Shown here: positions 38,831 to 51,053 of the stretch, piece by piece
Layout of the letters: the number at the start of each line of letters is the position of its first letter
Position numbering within the stretch: position 1 is the stretch's first letter
Source of the DNA: Aphis gossypii
Taxonomy: Eukaryota; Arthropoda; Insecta; Hemiptera; Aphididae
Direction of reading: 5' to 3'
NCBI RefSeq assembly: GCF_020184175.1
Contig: NC_065531.1
Location: 53,279,213 to 53,343,212, forward strand
Length of the DNA: 64,000 bases
Made by a program: the position numbers and the translations under genes
Notes under the pieces: generated by a model
What the model saw: only the letters and a program-made list of their open reading frames with translations
What the model was told of the DNA's origin: nothing
Database searches by the model: none

Positions 38831-41669
38831 GGCTGTACAGAAAACAGTATATTAATATCTATTCTGAAAATTGTACTAGTTTTACAGCCACGCGTTTCAT
38901 TGCTATTTTATTAGGGACGGATCTCTTTTATATACGCCAAATGATGATGTACCTAAGATGCGATGAGTTGTAAAACTATAAAAGCCGATTTCGAGTACTG
39001 CATTCGGAATCGTCTCATTATAATAATAATATAATATTATCGTGGAGGCGCTTATGTGATACAAGAGGATTGAAAATTAACTGAGTGTTAATGTATTATC
39101 TACTATAGTAGCTGTGTTAGTCTAGAATCGAGTGGTACGACAAAGGATAGACCAAACGAAGAGGATTTGGTTAATTTTAAAATTTTAAATCCAATAATAG
39201 CTGCAGTTGAAATATGTTTCAAAAAAATATTTTACACTGAAAGTTGGACCAGAGATGTATTTACTTGGTAGAATAGTAAAGGTGGTAAATTTTGGATAAT
39301 TTTTATTTAAGTAGTTGTTGTATTTTAAATTCAACTAAGAATTTGTAGGTACCTAAAAAAAATTATAATTACAGCTTATAATAATATTATGTAACGAAAA
39401 TACGAGTACCTATTGTATTCGTATATATACTTTGAATCTGAAAATATACGATAATGACGGTAGGTGAATTAGTTTAAATTTGGAGCCCAAAATACTTAAA
39501 TACCTTAATTTCGCCTTAATCTTAGTCTGCAAACTTGGACCAATTTAAAAGTTTCAACTTACCCTTCCTCCTTATTTACTTGGATATATATTTGCAACGA
39601 TGTGAAGGTGTAATAAATTAATGTATACATTATGTTATATTTTATATTGTATATAAAGTATATATTTCTATTACAATGATGAATTATACTATAAATAATC
39701 GACTATCATACTATATATTTATTCAGATTATTTTATTTATTTAAAGTTACACTATTTGGACCTTACCTAATATTTGATAAACATAATTTTTTTTATTATT
39801 ATTAAATTTTTATTTATATTCTATATTAATGTATACAATAAATAAATTTGAAAGTGCAAAAAAAAATTATGAGAAAAACGTGATTAGAAGAAATATCTAG
39901 TGAACAGTGATATTATTCAATAACATGTACAAAAACAAAAATAAACTAATAACGCAGTCTAGTCTGAATTAAAGAAAAAAAGCACGTTTTATTCATTATA
40001 TTGTATTGGTTTTATAATAAACATAAATTATTCCAATGTATACTATATTATTATAGTTTAAATCGGTTTTCTAACAGGTAACTACAAAATATCGCCAATG
40101 GATTCCTTCAACTATTCCCACATAAATGGTATACTTCCTTTATACGATTCCCGATATAATAGACAGACACGAAATTTGCCAATAGATTTTTTACTTGATT
40201 TTTTTTATGTATAATGTACTATAGATAGATAGTATATAGTATAGGTATTATACTAATTTCGAGTTAACGAAAAACTTGTTTTTCTACGTTAACACAGTAA
40301 TTTTGTTTTGAACTAAATAAAAAAAGAGAGAGAGAGATAGTAAAAGAAGGACGGCTGTTAATCATTTTACTTCACTTGCCCTAGTCGGAATTCAGTCTAA
40401 TATAGTATTTTAAGTGTATTTAAAATGTATAATATTATTTCCCCGAGGGATCTCCGGTAACTTAAACACTACTTCCTCCGACTTTAAGTATATAACTTAT
40501 ATAAGTATACAACAGAAATTGTGTTGAGCTTACATACAGTGTATTAGAGTAGATGTTTTTCATATTTATTGTCATTCATTGATAAAGTGTTTATAAAACG
40601 ATTTACAACTTAGTTGTTTATAATTAATATTATACTATTATGATTATTACATCATAGTTCATAATAATTATAAACTATAATAATTGTTAGTGTGAACTTT
40701 ATCTGTTAATCGATAAAAAGTTGAATAATATCACATTTAAGGAAAGTTAGATGTTAGTCTGTTTGATATATTAATAAGAAATAATACAATTTATTAATAA
40801 TTTAAAATAAACTAAAAAATTAAAAAAATTAAATTAAAAATAAAATATAATTAATTTCTAGTTATTATTGTTTACAAAACACATTTTTCAAAGCTATATA
40901 AGTCAGATAATGTATATATTCCTCTCTAATAACTGCAATGTTTCTTCATGGTTTTATTCCGCCAACTAATGTGCACATTATTCGGGTATTGTGCACGATA
41001 ACCAATCCTAACTTAAGCCAAAACAAAGGTATACGAATCACAATTTATACATTAGATTTATGGTTGCAATTACACATGCTTCAAGAAACTTGTAAACCAA
41101 GTTTACTACCATAAAAGTTTTTTTTTTTTGGTAACAAAAAGCATATATTTTGGTCCCACTTGATAGTGTTAAACTCTGCTCAAAAATAAATTATGTTATA
41201 AGAAAATATTTAATAAACCTATTATTACCAAATTGACCTACATTTAAATATCTAATACACCTAGTTAACCCGTGGTCTTACAATACTTGTGCTTTATATT
41301 ACCACCAAAACACCTGTACCTTACTCATTAATCATAATTAATTATTAATACTATTTATACTATTTAATATTAGTAACTATTGTCATATAGATAATTGTAA
41401 TTATTTTTATAATATGTATATAGATTATTTAGTTAATTAATAATACATTTTATAACTCTTTATATAAGTGTTCATAAGTGGTAACAGTAATCTAATGGAT
41501 ATATTATATTTAGTAAATATTTTTACGTTTAATTTGTATTATATTTAATTTAACAATTTAAAATACGTTTATAAACTATTATCCATATATTTTTATAAAC
41601 ATGCATCTCAATTCGAGCGAAATAAAACATTCCAATTAAACTTAATATTCTATCTCTAATATCCATTAA
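38831..41669. other. AT-rich noncoding stretch
   Basis: No gene supported. A short (AG)n tract occurs at 40,326-40,338 and a TAGGTACCTA palindrome at 39,347-39,356. Confidence 0.6.
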
Positions 41670-41903
41670 CAATCAAAATTGTTAAATCGTAGAACACAAA
41701 AGGAAGTAGCTAACACGTCAAAACTACTTCACATACAATGGCATGATAAAGCACTTAACTGTTCCTTAATGAGAAAATTGAATAATGGGCGTACGAATGT
41801 TTTGTCCAAGTTACTTTCACAAAAGACATTCGTGTCAACAGAACACTTAGCAGTGGTATTGTTGAGTGGGTTGAATTTCAAACTTTCTGACGATTGTTTT
41901 TAA
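41670..41903 (+). other. possible coding relic, 77 open codons
   Basis: Open on the plus strand from after a TAA (41,667-41,669) to TAA at 41,901-41,903, with no ATG at the start. The composition is protein-like (ends …LAVVLLSGLNFKLSDDCF, with Trp, His, Gln and Thr in the first half) and unlike the AT-driven frames nearby. No domain is recognised. It might be an isolated exon or a transposase fragment, or chance. Confidence 0.15.
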
Positions 41904-44900
41904 TTTCAACATTAAATCCAAGTGAACCTGAATTGAACCAAAACTAAGTGTCAGTATCAATAAATGTGGTCAAATCAATAAATTTTAATTATGCAATTAA
42001 TTACTTATGTACTTATATATAAATTATAAAACAGTGTTGTAGATATTTTTACATTGATTTTTGTGATACTAGTAAATTAAAAAATCAATATTTTAACTAT
42101 GGTAATATCTTAAATTTACTATTATTAATTTTAATTTAAAGAGAAACCCTTCGTACTAAACTCGATAAACGCCAAGAAAAATCTGAAAGAACTCAGTGGC
42201 AATATTTTTTTTTTTAATTAAGTTGTGATTGTGCTTAAGAGTCGGTTGATTTGGTGTATCAATGAGTGGTTTGTCTTGATGCCAAATTTTGAGTGGGAGT
42301 ATTATATTTTAGGAATGTATAATTGGTCTGATTTTAAGTACTTAACTTAGATATATTATATTAATTATGGTCTATGGGTTAAAAAAATACATTTATTTTT
42401 TGTATTTAAATAATAATATACGTCTGTCGTCTATACATAAAACTATTATAATTAGTATTTAAAAAATAGTAATACTTTTCTCACAAATCGTAATATTTTC
42501 AACATTATAGCGTCTACCAAAGTAACAAATTTAAATTTCTTTCAATGAGTCGATTGCTAAAATCGTTTTGATTTATAGCCTATAGGTATGATAAATGAAA
42601 ATGTCTCAATATTTTAATACTATATTAAAGTCTAGATGATTTACATAACAATTTCAATGTGGTTAAAAACCATTTTATTAAAGCTCTAAGTATATTTGAC
42701 TTTTAGTTATACAACTTTCCATGCGAATAATCATTTAACTTTTCTGTTATTACTCAAAGAGAATTTTATACGTTGCGAATTTCCATTTAGTTCACGAACA
42801 ATGAATAAAATATAATTATAACTATCGTATAAGCTCGGTGTCTGATTAAAATGTCTGTGACATTTTATGTTTTCGAAATTATATTTTATTGGGCCATTTA
42901 TTCATACGCATGTGATATCCATAATAAAGCTAAATAAACAACTATACTTAAATAATATTAAAACAATGAATTAAAGATTCGATTTCAGCACATGTTTATA
43001 ATGTGTACAAATTTATTTATACTATTTTATACGTAGAACTGCCGATATAATGGGTAAATTTAACTTGTTTAGTATTCAGAGAACTGTGAAAATTAATTCT
43101 GGGAAAAATTTAAGATTTTCAGATAGTACTCAAGTATGTCAAATTCATATTTTCATATGTATATATAATATTTAATTTAACTAACCTGTAATTTTGTTGT
43201 TAAATGTTTAATAAGATATTTACTTAAAATTATTTTACACCTAATTTAGATAGATATACAAATTATATTATTATATAATTATGAACATTCAATACATACC
43301 TATACTCAAGGTCAAACAAAAATAGTATTACAATAGTAAAATAATGAAAAAAGAAAATATAAAATACTTAAAATTTCAATACTCTTAAATCTAAATTATA
43401 TACATATAATAGTGTGTACTGTGTATTATATATTTATATTATGTATAAATCTACTTTAAATTAGAATAAGTTTAATGTCCAAAAGTTATTTTTTCTTTAA
43501 ATTATTCAGCCTCGTGCATCCGGCCAAATATATGCAATATTGTAAATATTTTTTTATTTCTAATATTCTCTGCTTTTGTTTTAGGAATTTAATGCCCATC
43601 ACAAAATTACTCACCTGTTCTTCGTATTCTCAAATTAAAATTAGCTGACAAAAAGGTGGATGGTAAAAATGTAAAATTATGTTTCGTATAAAATTATTGA
43701 TTTCAATATAGATAAACGAGTATGCTCTTGTAGTCTAGTATTATTGGAAAATATTAATTTCGTTATCCCTTCTCGGAACTTTCACCATTTTCATTTCTCT
43801 TCTATTCCCATGTGTCCTACACGATACACGTTATCTTAAAAAATAATCTTTTTTTTACAGGATGATTAAACCAACGAAAACTTATCTTTCCTCATTTGAT
43901 CTATTGTTATTACTATTTCACCTAAGTGTTTTCAGTATTACTAAATGAATAATTATTTATAATTAATATTACTGTCTTAATATTATGTTATTTCAGTATT
44001 ATCTAATTTAAATAAAAAATGTATTTTTTTTATTTTAACTTCTTACAAATTTAAAAAAAATTTCTAAATTTTTGTTTTTCAGTATAGCTGTATCTTTTGA
44101 ATTGTGCTCATTCTTTATATAAATAACCCAAGGCAATACATTTTTATGATAAAATATACTACAGTAATGTAATATAACATAACGAATAATTAGATTATTT
44201 AATGAATTGACTAATTGATTTCTAGACTGCACTATTGATCATTACACGTTATAATTTGAATTTATAATGATTACTAATTAGTGATGTTTTTGTGCTTTTA
44301 CTGTAATTAATTTTATATTTTAACAATCACTTGTTAGTTATATTAGAAAATAATATTAATAATAATAAAACAATTCAAATGGATAATCCAAACACCAAAG
44401 TTTGTGCCTGTTATAGTATTATTTTATTATTCATACACACATTACTAATGCGTATATTCGTTATTTTAATGATAAGAAACACTACCTACCATGTAATTTA
44501 AATGCGATCAATAAATCTTACAACCCCTAATAATATCATTAATATACTTTCTGTGTAACGGCCGGCTTACTATAATATTATAATTGTTTTTGTATCTTTG
44601 CTTTGTTTTATTATTATTTCTCCGGCTTCGTCTTAGAGTTTTAATTATTTTCATGGCCACCAATCACCATTAATCTAAAAAAAAACTGGTTTTAACTTAA
44701 AACGATACGCGGCGGCATTTCCGTCGTTTAGAACAGATATTTAGTCTAATATTGGTATTATTATTAAGTAATTATACATTTATTTCTATAATATATGTAG
44801 GACGTAACCAAGTACTACACGTTTGCGATAATTAGACGAATTATTATATTTTGGTAGTTTTAAGTGGAACTGAGAAAATATATATTATAATATATACAAT

Positions 44901-46853
44901 ATACATATATAGTATATTCTTTATACTATGTATAATTACCACTCAGAATAAAACAAAATTACACGTTACGTATTAATATTTAATGTATAATCAATAAATA
45001 ATCATGATTCGTGGCCACCAGTAATTAAGGACGTGGATTAAGTTATATATCATAAGACATTAAAATACAGAACCGAATAGGCGAAAACAACGGGTCATTA
45101 AAATAGGTTTTTCATAATATCGACTATAGTAAAGTTGTGTTCCGTACTCGGTCGGAGGAAATTGAAATACACAGTCATAATTTATTACTTTGTATAATAT
45201 TATAATAATTGCATGATACTTTGTATTTATGTTTTTTTTTACGTAGATCATATTTTTTTGCCCTTAAGGCTCCTATTAAGTGCACAATACATATGTATGA
45301 GTGCAGTGTGCACACTGCACGGTAGTTCCGAATACACATGCTGTCACAACACTGAAGTCTATATAGTATATACCTAACGAGATTATTATAATATAAAAAA
45401 AAAATACACATCCTTTATCAAATTAATATCTAATATACCCAATATTATGTAAAATATTCAAAATTCAAATACTGTCGGTGTTATACTTTATTTAATTGGT
45501 GGAACATTACTTATGAAAATGTATCATTGTAGTGTGTAATTTAAATAATTGATTAAGATAATTTACATTATGCAAATATTATTAAATCTATATTCTATTA
45601 TATAATACTAGGCACCTAAATATATACATATAGTATTTTAAATACAAAGGACGATTAATTCGATATTAGAATGAAAGCTCAATTCGAACATGCATTAGTC
45701 GCAATTTCCAGTTTTATAACTTAAACAAAAATACGTCAATACGCTTGTAGTATTTGAATAATTAAATCTATTGACAGTTTTTACCGTAGTCTTGGGTGTA
45801 ATAATAATATCTATGAGAACATACATACATTACATGTGTATAATCTCAAGTTGCGATATAATATTGTATATTATGAAAAAAACATTCTTTCATTTTTAAA
45901 ATAGAAAAATATTTCAAAATGAAAAACATTTTTTGATATTAAAATAATATAGTCATGCAAATAATAATAGTGTTATACTAATGACAATTTCTTTATTTAT
46001 ACAAAAATAAAAATTGTTTTTTATACATATACTGATTCAATACATACTATGTAGTAGGTAGGTAGTCTTATTATTAATAATTTATTCATTGCATCAAACA
46101 TTTCGAAATACCTACTAACCTTATAAAATATGAAAATCATTATGATATATTTTTTAATTTATTATGCAACAAAATGGAAAGAATAATATTGATATTTTTG
46201 GTATTAAATCAAAATTAAATAATCCTCATTTTTTGTTTTTAATTATTAATAATTACCATAAGTTATGTTTAATTTATTTTATTACTACGGTGATTCAATA
46301 TCTGATATTAAATTATTAGTAATAGTTTACTTTAAGTACTGTATTTTTAACTTCTCTAAACAAACATAAAAAATAATAGTACCCAACTAGACAGTATACA
46401 CTAATAAGTAATAATATTTTAGTTGATAAACAATTATTATTTAGATACTTAAGCTGCAGTGATGTGAGATATCAGATAATATTTTATTTATATTTGGTAA
46501 GTTAACAACAAAATATTTGGAAAATTACGTTTTTAAAAATATCAATAAACGTTTGACACAGAGCTTTCAATCGTTAAAATATAAATACCAGGATATTCCC
46601 TTCTACTGTTTGTCACAATCGACCATTACTATAATGACGATACTTATAAGTTAAAAATTTAAAATATAATCGCTTTTAAAAAAAATTGTTTAAACAAAAA
46701 AATTTTAATTTCATTTTTTTTTTAATAAACCTGATAAATTGTTTTAAATTTATTTCACATACAATAATTAATAAATAATAGTGATTTTAATATATAAGTA
46801 TCTTATACTAATTTAACATAATATTTAAATATTATGCTTTTTATTACCTAACC
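41904..46853. other. AT-rich noncoding stretch
   Basis: No gene supported. Short minus frames at 44,035-44,232, 45,060-45,251 and 45,175-45,411 are of AT-driven composition. A perfect 20-bp palindrome at 45,301-45,320 is listed separately. Confidence 0.6.
45301..45320. repeat. perfect 20-bp palindrome
   Basis: GTGCAGTGTGCACACTGCAC is fully self-complementary with no spacer, and is GC-rich in an AT-rich setting. It could bind a dimeric factor or extrude as a small cruciform. No surrounding element was identified. Confidence 0.9.
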
Positions 46854-46988
46854 TTAGCTTGGCATATGCTGCATATCTAACTTTTTATACCTGATCACGT
46901 CACTGTTAAGTTGGCTATTGATGAAGTGCTGATAATCTTTAGCTGCTCGACAGAGAATTTTATAATTAGATTTATAAAAATAAACCAT
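46854..46988 (-). other. coding-looking 44-codon frame, possible retroelement relic
   Basis: On the minus strand an ATG at 46,988 opens 44 codons ending in TAA. The peptide starts MVYFYKSNYKILCRAAKDY and continues with QHFINSQLNSDVIRY. The spacing of basic, Tyr and Asn residues recalls the linker between endonuclease and reverse transcriptase in some LINE elements; this is an impression, not an alignment. The neighbouring 250 bp (to about 47,250) are also GC-richer and contain a further 37-codon plus frame (47,084-47,197). They also contain the inverted repeat TTGGGCGTG (47,188-47,196) / CACGCCCAA (47,237-47,245). Confidence 0.2.
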
Positions 46989-49562
46989 GAACTATAAGCA
47001 AATCAAAGTTGTTCATTATTTGATTTAATAGTAGACACAAGGCAATATGTCTAGGAGATGGGTATAATCATACTATCATAGAGATGTGCAAGTATCTTGT
47101 ACCGACCTCTATCGGACGCAAGCTGTATTTTCACTTTTCAGTATATTATTCTAAAACGTTTCTATTATTTACGAGTTACGTTAACGTTTGGGCGTGACTA
47201 GATATATTATATGCACTATACTTATTTCCTATGAACCACGCCCAAGTGTTTCAATTATATAAATGTAATTTTATTGATGGAAGAAGAGAATACTTGACAT
47301 TTAAAAAATAAAATACATCTGTTTTTTTTGTTGTAACTAATAAGAAAAAATTGGTTTTTTCACAAAACGTAATGATTCCAAACGTACTTCAGACATGCAC
47401 TTCAAATCAATTGAACATTTGAACGAATGCACAATCAACCACAATGGTTTCTTACAATTATTTATTTAGGTATTAGGTACATTTTATGTTTTATACGTAA
47501 ATATTGATTATTGGGTGGGTAAAAGTATTAATTGGCTTAATGGTTCCTCACTTCCTTTAGAAAAATGTAAAAAGTTATAAGAGTATTAGAACACAATCAT
47601 TTTCAGTTAGCAGTCATAGATACTTCAATTAAATTTAATTAAATATAATTATATATATTCAAATATTTCAAACATAAGCATTTGACGATTTGTATTTATA
47701 TAATCTAAACGATACGTTGTGATTATTTAATACCTATTACGAATAATAAAATTGATATTTTTTAATTAAACACTTTATTAATTGTTAAATTTAAATATAT
47801 ATAATACATAATCTCTTACATAATAATAAATACAATAATACGTATGTACAAATATAACTTCTGTACAAAATAAAAAACTCACAGTAGTTGTAATATCTTC
47901 TGTAGTACCGTGTGTACTGTGTAGTACTATGTAATTGCCTACTGCATGTATTCCGTAGTCGACTTATATAGAGGTACTTTATGGTAGTCTGTTACCAAAG
48001 CAATACTAGTGCAAAAGCCAGATTACTGATAATATTGTGAGTTTTAATTTTCAGTTTGAGGCGTTTTAAAATGGAACGCGCAGCTATTTCAGGAATTATA
48101 CTATGAACATGAAATATAAGTGCAATTAAGATATTGGAAATGTTCAGTTCTGAAACAAATATACTTGTGATGTTTGAATAAATTACTAAATGTAATAGTT
48201 TTCCATATAAATTACATTATTATATAATGCGTATGTCACACTAAAATGTATAGGTACCTATAACTGAAGGTGGGTATACCCTATTACAATTTACATAGAT
48301 TAAAACGATCGCAAGACTGATATTCGAATTCGGTGGCAATAAAACGAAAAACAACAATTTAGTTATACATTCTTGTATATTATGTTGCATTTGACCAATA
48401 ATATTATTAAACTATTTAACAATTTAACGATAATATACGTGAACATTACAATAATATAAAATACTTAATGGTTTGAACACTTATGTAGATTATAGATATT
48501 AGACACAATTCGGATGACCATTTAATAGGATATAAAGTTGTTGAACTCTTTAGTGTAGCGATAAATTTGGATTTACACAAAAACCAGATTCATTATGTCT
48601 AAAATTATTTCTGCCAAAAGCAACAACTTGTTTTTTTCTTCATATTTTCCATTAAAATAAAAGTTTCAAATGGATTAATCATATATGTCTTTCCATTAAA
48701 ATGAAACAGAAATCAATCGCTTGACCACCCAGTATAAAATTAACATTTTTTTCATCTTCAATATTTCTTCTGTCTAAATTATAGTTCATAATATGAATTT
48801 AATTATTCGATTACAAAATGCGTTAATTGCTTAGAAATCGTTATATGACCCTGTATCGCACTGTTCTGAATTCATGCAATTATATAGATACTATATTATA
48901 TTATACAGATGTAACGGGTGATCCATTTAACGTAAAACTTTCATTATTTCAGAAAACACTTTCGTTCTTAAAAACATTTCTTTTAAATATTATGGTTTTT
49001 ATAATATTTGAAAAAATAAATCCATTGTTGAAAATTTGTTTCATTTGGTTTCATATTAGCTACAGCTGCTGAGCTGCAGTCACTCTTACTTCATACGTTT
49101 AAAATTATATGATGGTAAGGAATTTTTTTGGTAATAAAATCCTTTTAAACCATTCTTACCTCTAATGGTATCGTAAAGACGTTAATAATAATAATAGTAA
49201 ATAATAATGGTGTTCGACGTTACTTACTTAGCCAGTTAACGTTAACACCGACGATGAACCGTCTAATTAAGAACTATTTTTTTCTCATTGCTTTCTGTAA
49301 AATAGTAAAGTTATGTTCGGCGAATAATTGTTTTGGTTAAATATTTGCTTTTTAACTATCGACCACATAATTATCTACACTAATTAGTGTTTTTACACTT
49401 GTACTTTTGATCATATATTATTATTTATTATAATGATATATATTATAAAGAAATGAAATTTACTTCAATAAGATATAGTATTATATATTATACAATATCG
49501 TGTAATAATTAATATAATATATCAATATAGCATGATATAAATAATTTGTGTTATATAATGTA
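46989..49562. other. AT-rich noncoding stretch with possible repeat relics
   Basis: No gene supported. A 41-codon plus frame ending at 47,469 has mixed composition but no recognised domain. The string gtaacgggtgatccatttaa at about 48,910-48,930 looks like part of a dispersed repeat and sits inside an 81-codon frame (48,827-49,072) that is otherwise AT-driven. Confidence 0.45.
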
Positions 49563-49739
49563 CACGGAAAAAAATATGTAGTTGATGTTACTAGAATTGT
49601 AATAATTTTAACTATATTTTATAGTTATATATAGGACAGCTATTATATTAGTTAATAATACTACATTATTATAGTTATCCTATTATAGCTATGGTAACTA
49701 TAATATAGTAATGTCAACTAAAACATTATAGTAATTTTT

Positions 49740-49985
49740 TAGTACTGAATACTAAATGTTGTAGTTAGTCAACATAAATTGTATAGTAGCTTCTACTATA
49801 CAATTTAGTTAGCAATACTTAATCTTTAAAACCTTTAGTACTGAATACTAAACATTGTAGTTAGTTAAACTTACATTTTATAGTAGCTTCTATTATACAA
49901 TTTAGTTAGGAATACTTAATTATTTAAAGACCTTAGTACTAAATACTAAACATTTTATAGTAGATTGTACTATATTAGTTAAATA
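49740..49985 (+). repeat. tandem repeat of 96-98 bp units with internal hairpins
   Basis: About two and a half copies of a unit beginning AGTACTGAATACTAAA, at 49,741, 49,837 and 49,935. Each full unit carries a near-perfect hairpin; in the first copy it is GTATAGTAG-ctt-CTACTATAC (49,781-49,801). The array lies inside the transposable element, next to its left end. Subterminal repeats of this kind often bind transposase. Confidence 0.8.
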
Positions 49986-50062
49986 ATTGAAAATGTATAC
50001 AATTATATTTCAATAAATAAAATAAATAAAGTCAGAGATAAATGTAAGAATATATTTTATTG

Positions 50063-50421
50063 TTATTTAATTACAATTAGGTAATACAAATGATATACTT
50101 TATACTTATTATGTTCTAATTCATCTGATAATACAACATCTAAGTTATCCCAATCAATTACTGAATGTTGAGTCATAACTGATGAATTTTCCTCTGGTAA
50201 ATTCTATATTATAAAAAAAATTATGGATTATAACTACTTAAATACAAGATCATACAAATTCTTACTCTTTCTGTTTTTAATTTTTTCAAATGTTTTAAAA
50301 ACTTAGAGCGCTGACCCATTTTTGGGAATAACTGTTCAACCATAGTTTCAGTAAGATCAAGTAAAGCTATTTCATCATATTTTCTGTGAATAAATCCATA
50401 GTGGGTAGTCAAGCTTTTAAC
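50063..50421 (-). CDS. SAM-domain-like protein encoded by the TIR element (partial gene model)
   Basis: Two exons can be placed on the minus strand. The first is 50,421-50,266 (52 codons, behind an acceptor-like TTTTTTAAG and ending at an AGA|GTAAGA donor). The second is 50,203-50,063 (46 codons plus TAA, behind an ATAATATAG acceptor). The reading phase joins exactly, and an AATAAA follows the stop (50,056-50,061, minus strand). The first exon contains ALLDLTETMVEQLF and PKMGQRSKFLKHLKKLK, matching the C-terminal half of a sterile alpha motif (Leu-rich helix 3, then the G-x-R-x-K-x-L helix 5 signature). SAM domains mediate protein and sometimes RNA binding. The start codon is not certain: an upstream exon ending at an H|GTAAGT donor near 50,575 keeps an open frame. 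No catalytic residues are present, so this is not a transposase. Confidence 0.55.
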
Positions 50422-51053
50422 CTTAAAAAATTAATTTGAATTTTATTTTTTACAATGGTAAATGATGTAATTTTGCGACAACAAATGTCAACTTTACGAC
50501 CATCTTTAAAAATTTATACTATAGTAATTAAACAAAAATTATATATAGGTAGGTATATTTATACTTACATGTATACAAATGACAGCAAAAACGTATTGAT
50601 GACAGTTGACAAATTCATAAGTGACAATTGACAAATTAAAATTTAACACTTAAGAAAATTTAAATTTCAAATGACGCAATGACGATGACGGACACGGAAA
50701 AAAAACAGTAAAAGGAAAAGCCGATTTTCGATCACTCAGTTACTGCCATAGAGGTAAAAAACCCGAAATAGGTAAAAATAAAAGTAACAGTGTAACCACG
50801 AGCCATTGTCCAGTGTGACCGGCACCCGTTGTCAGGTGTAATATTGCGATAATTACTATAACAATTTAAGCAATAATAAAATACTAAAATCTTTTAGTTG
50901 AAATTACCAAAATATAGGTAAAAAAACTAAAAATATTCAACTATAATTTTATAGTTAGGCTTACCATCTAAAGTTAGTATTTCTTACTATAATTTAGTCA
51001 AATTAACTAAATATTTTTCAACTAAAATATTTTAGTACATATTTTTTTCCGTG

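Larger units (their letters stand above)
49563..51053. mobile_element. TIR transposable element carrying a SAM-domain-like gene, TA-flanked
   Basis: The 18-bp sequence CACGGAAAAAAATATGTA at 49,563-49,580 is repeated perfectly in inverted orientation at 51,036-51,053, and both ends are flanked by TA (49,561-49,562 and 51,054-51,055), consistent with a TA target duplication. The 1,491-bp element has subterminal TTTAGT/ACTAAA-rich sequence, a tandem hairpin array on the left and a spliced minus-strand gene in the middle. It also has a GC-richer block (50,800-50,840) that could be that gene's 5' end. No transposase is visible, so mobility would depend on an enzyme supplied elsewhere. The TIR family is not one I can name. 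A TA duplication suggests a Tc1/mariner-like mechanism, but other superfamilies also use TA. Confidence 0.85.

Noticed and set aside
49563..51053. Assignment of the TIR element to Tc1/mariner
   Set aside because: The TA flank fits, but TIR length and sequence are not diagnostic and no DDE/D transposase is present, so the superfamily is left open.
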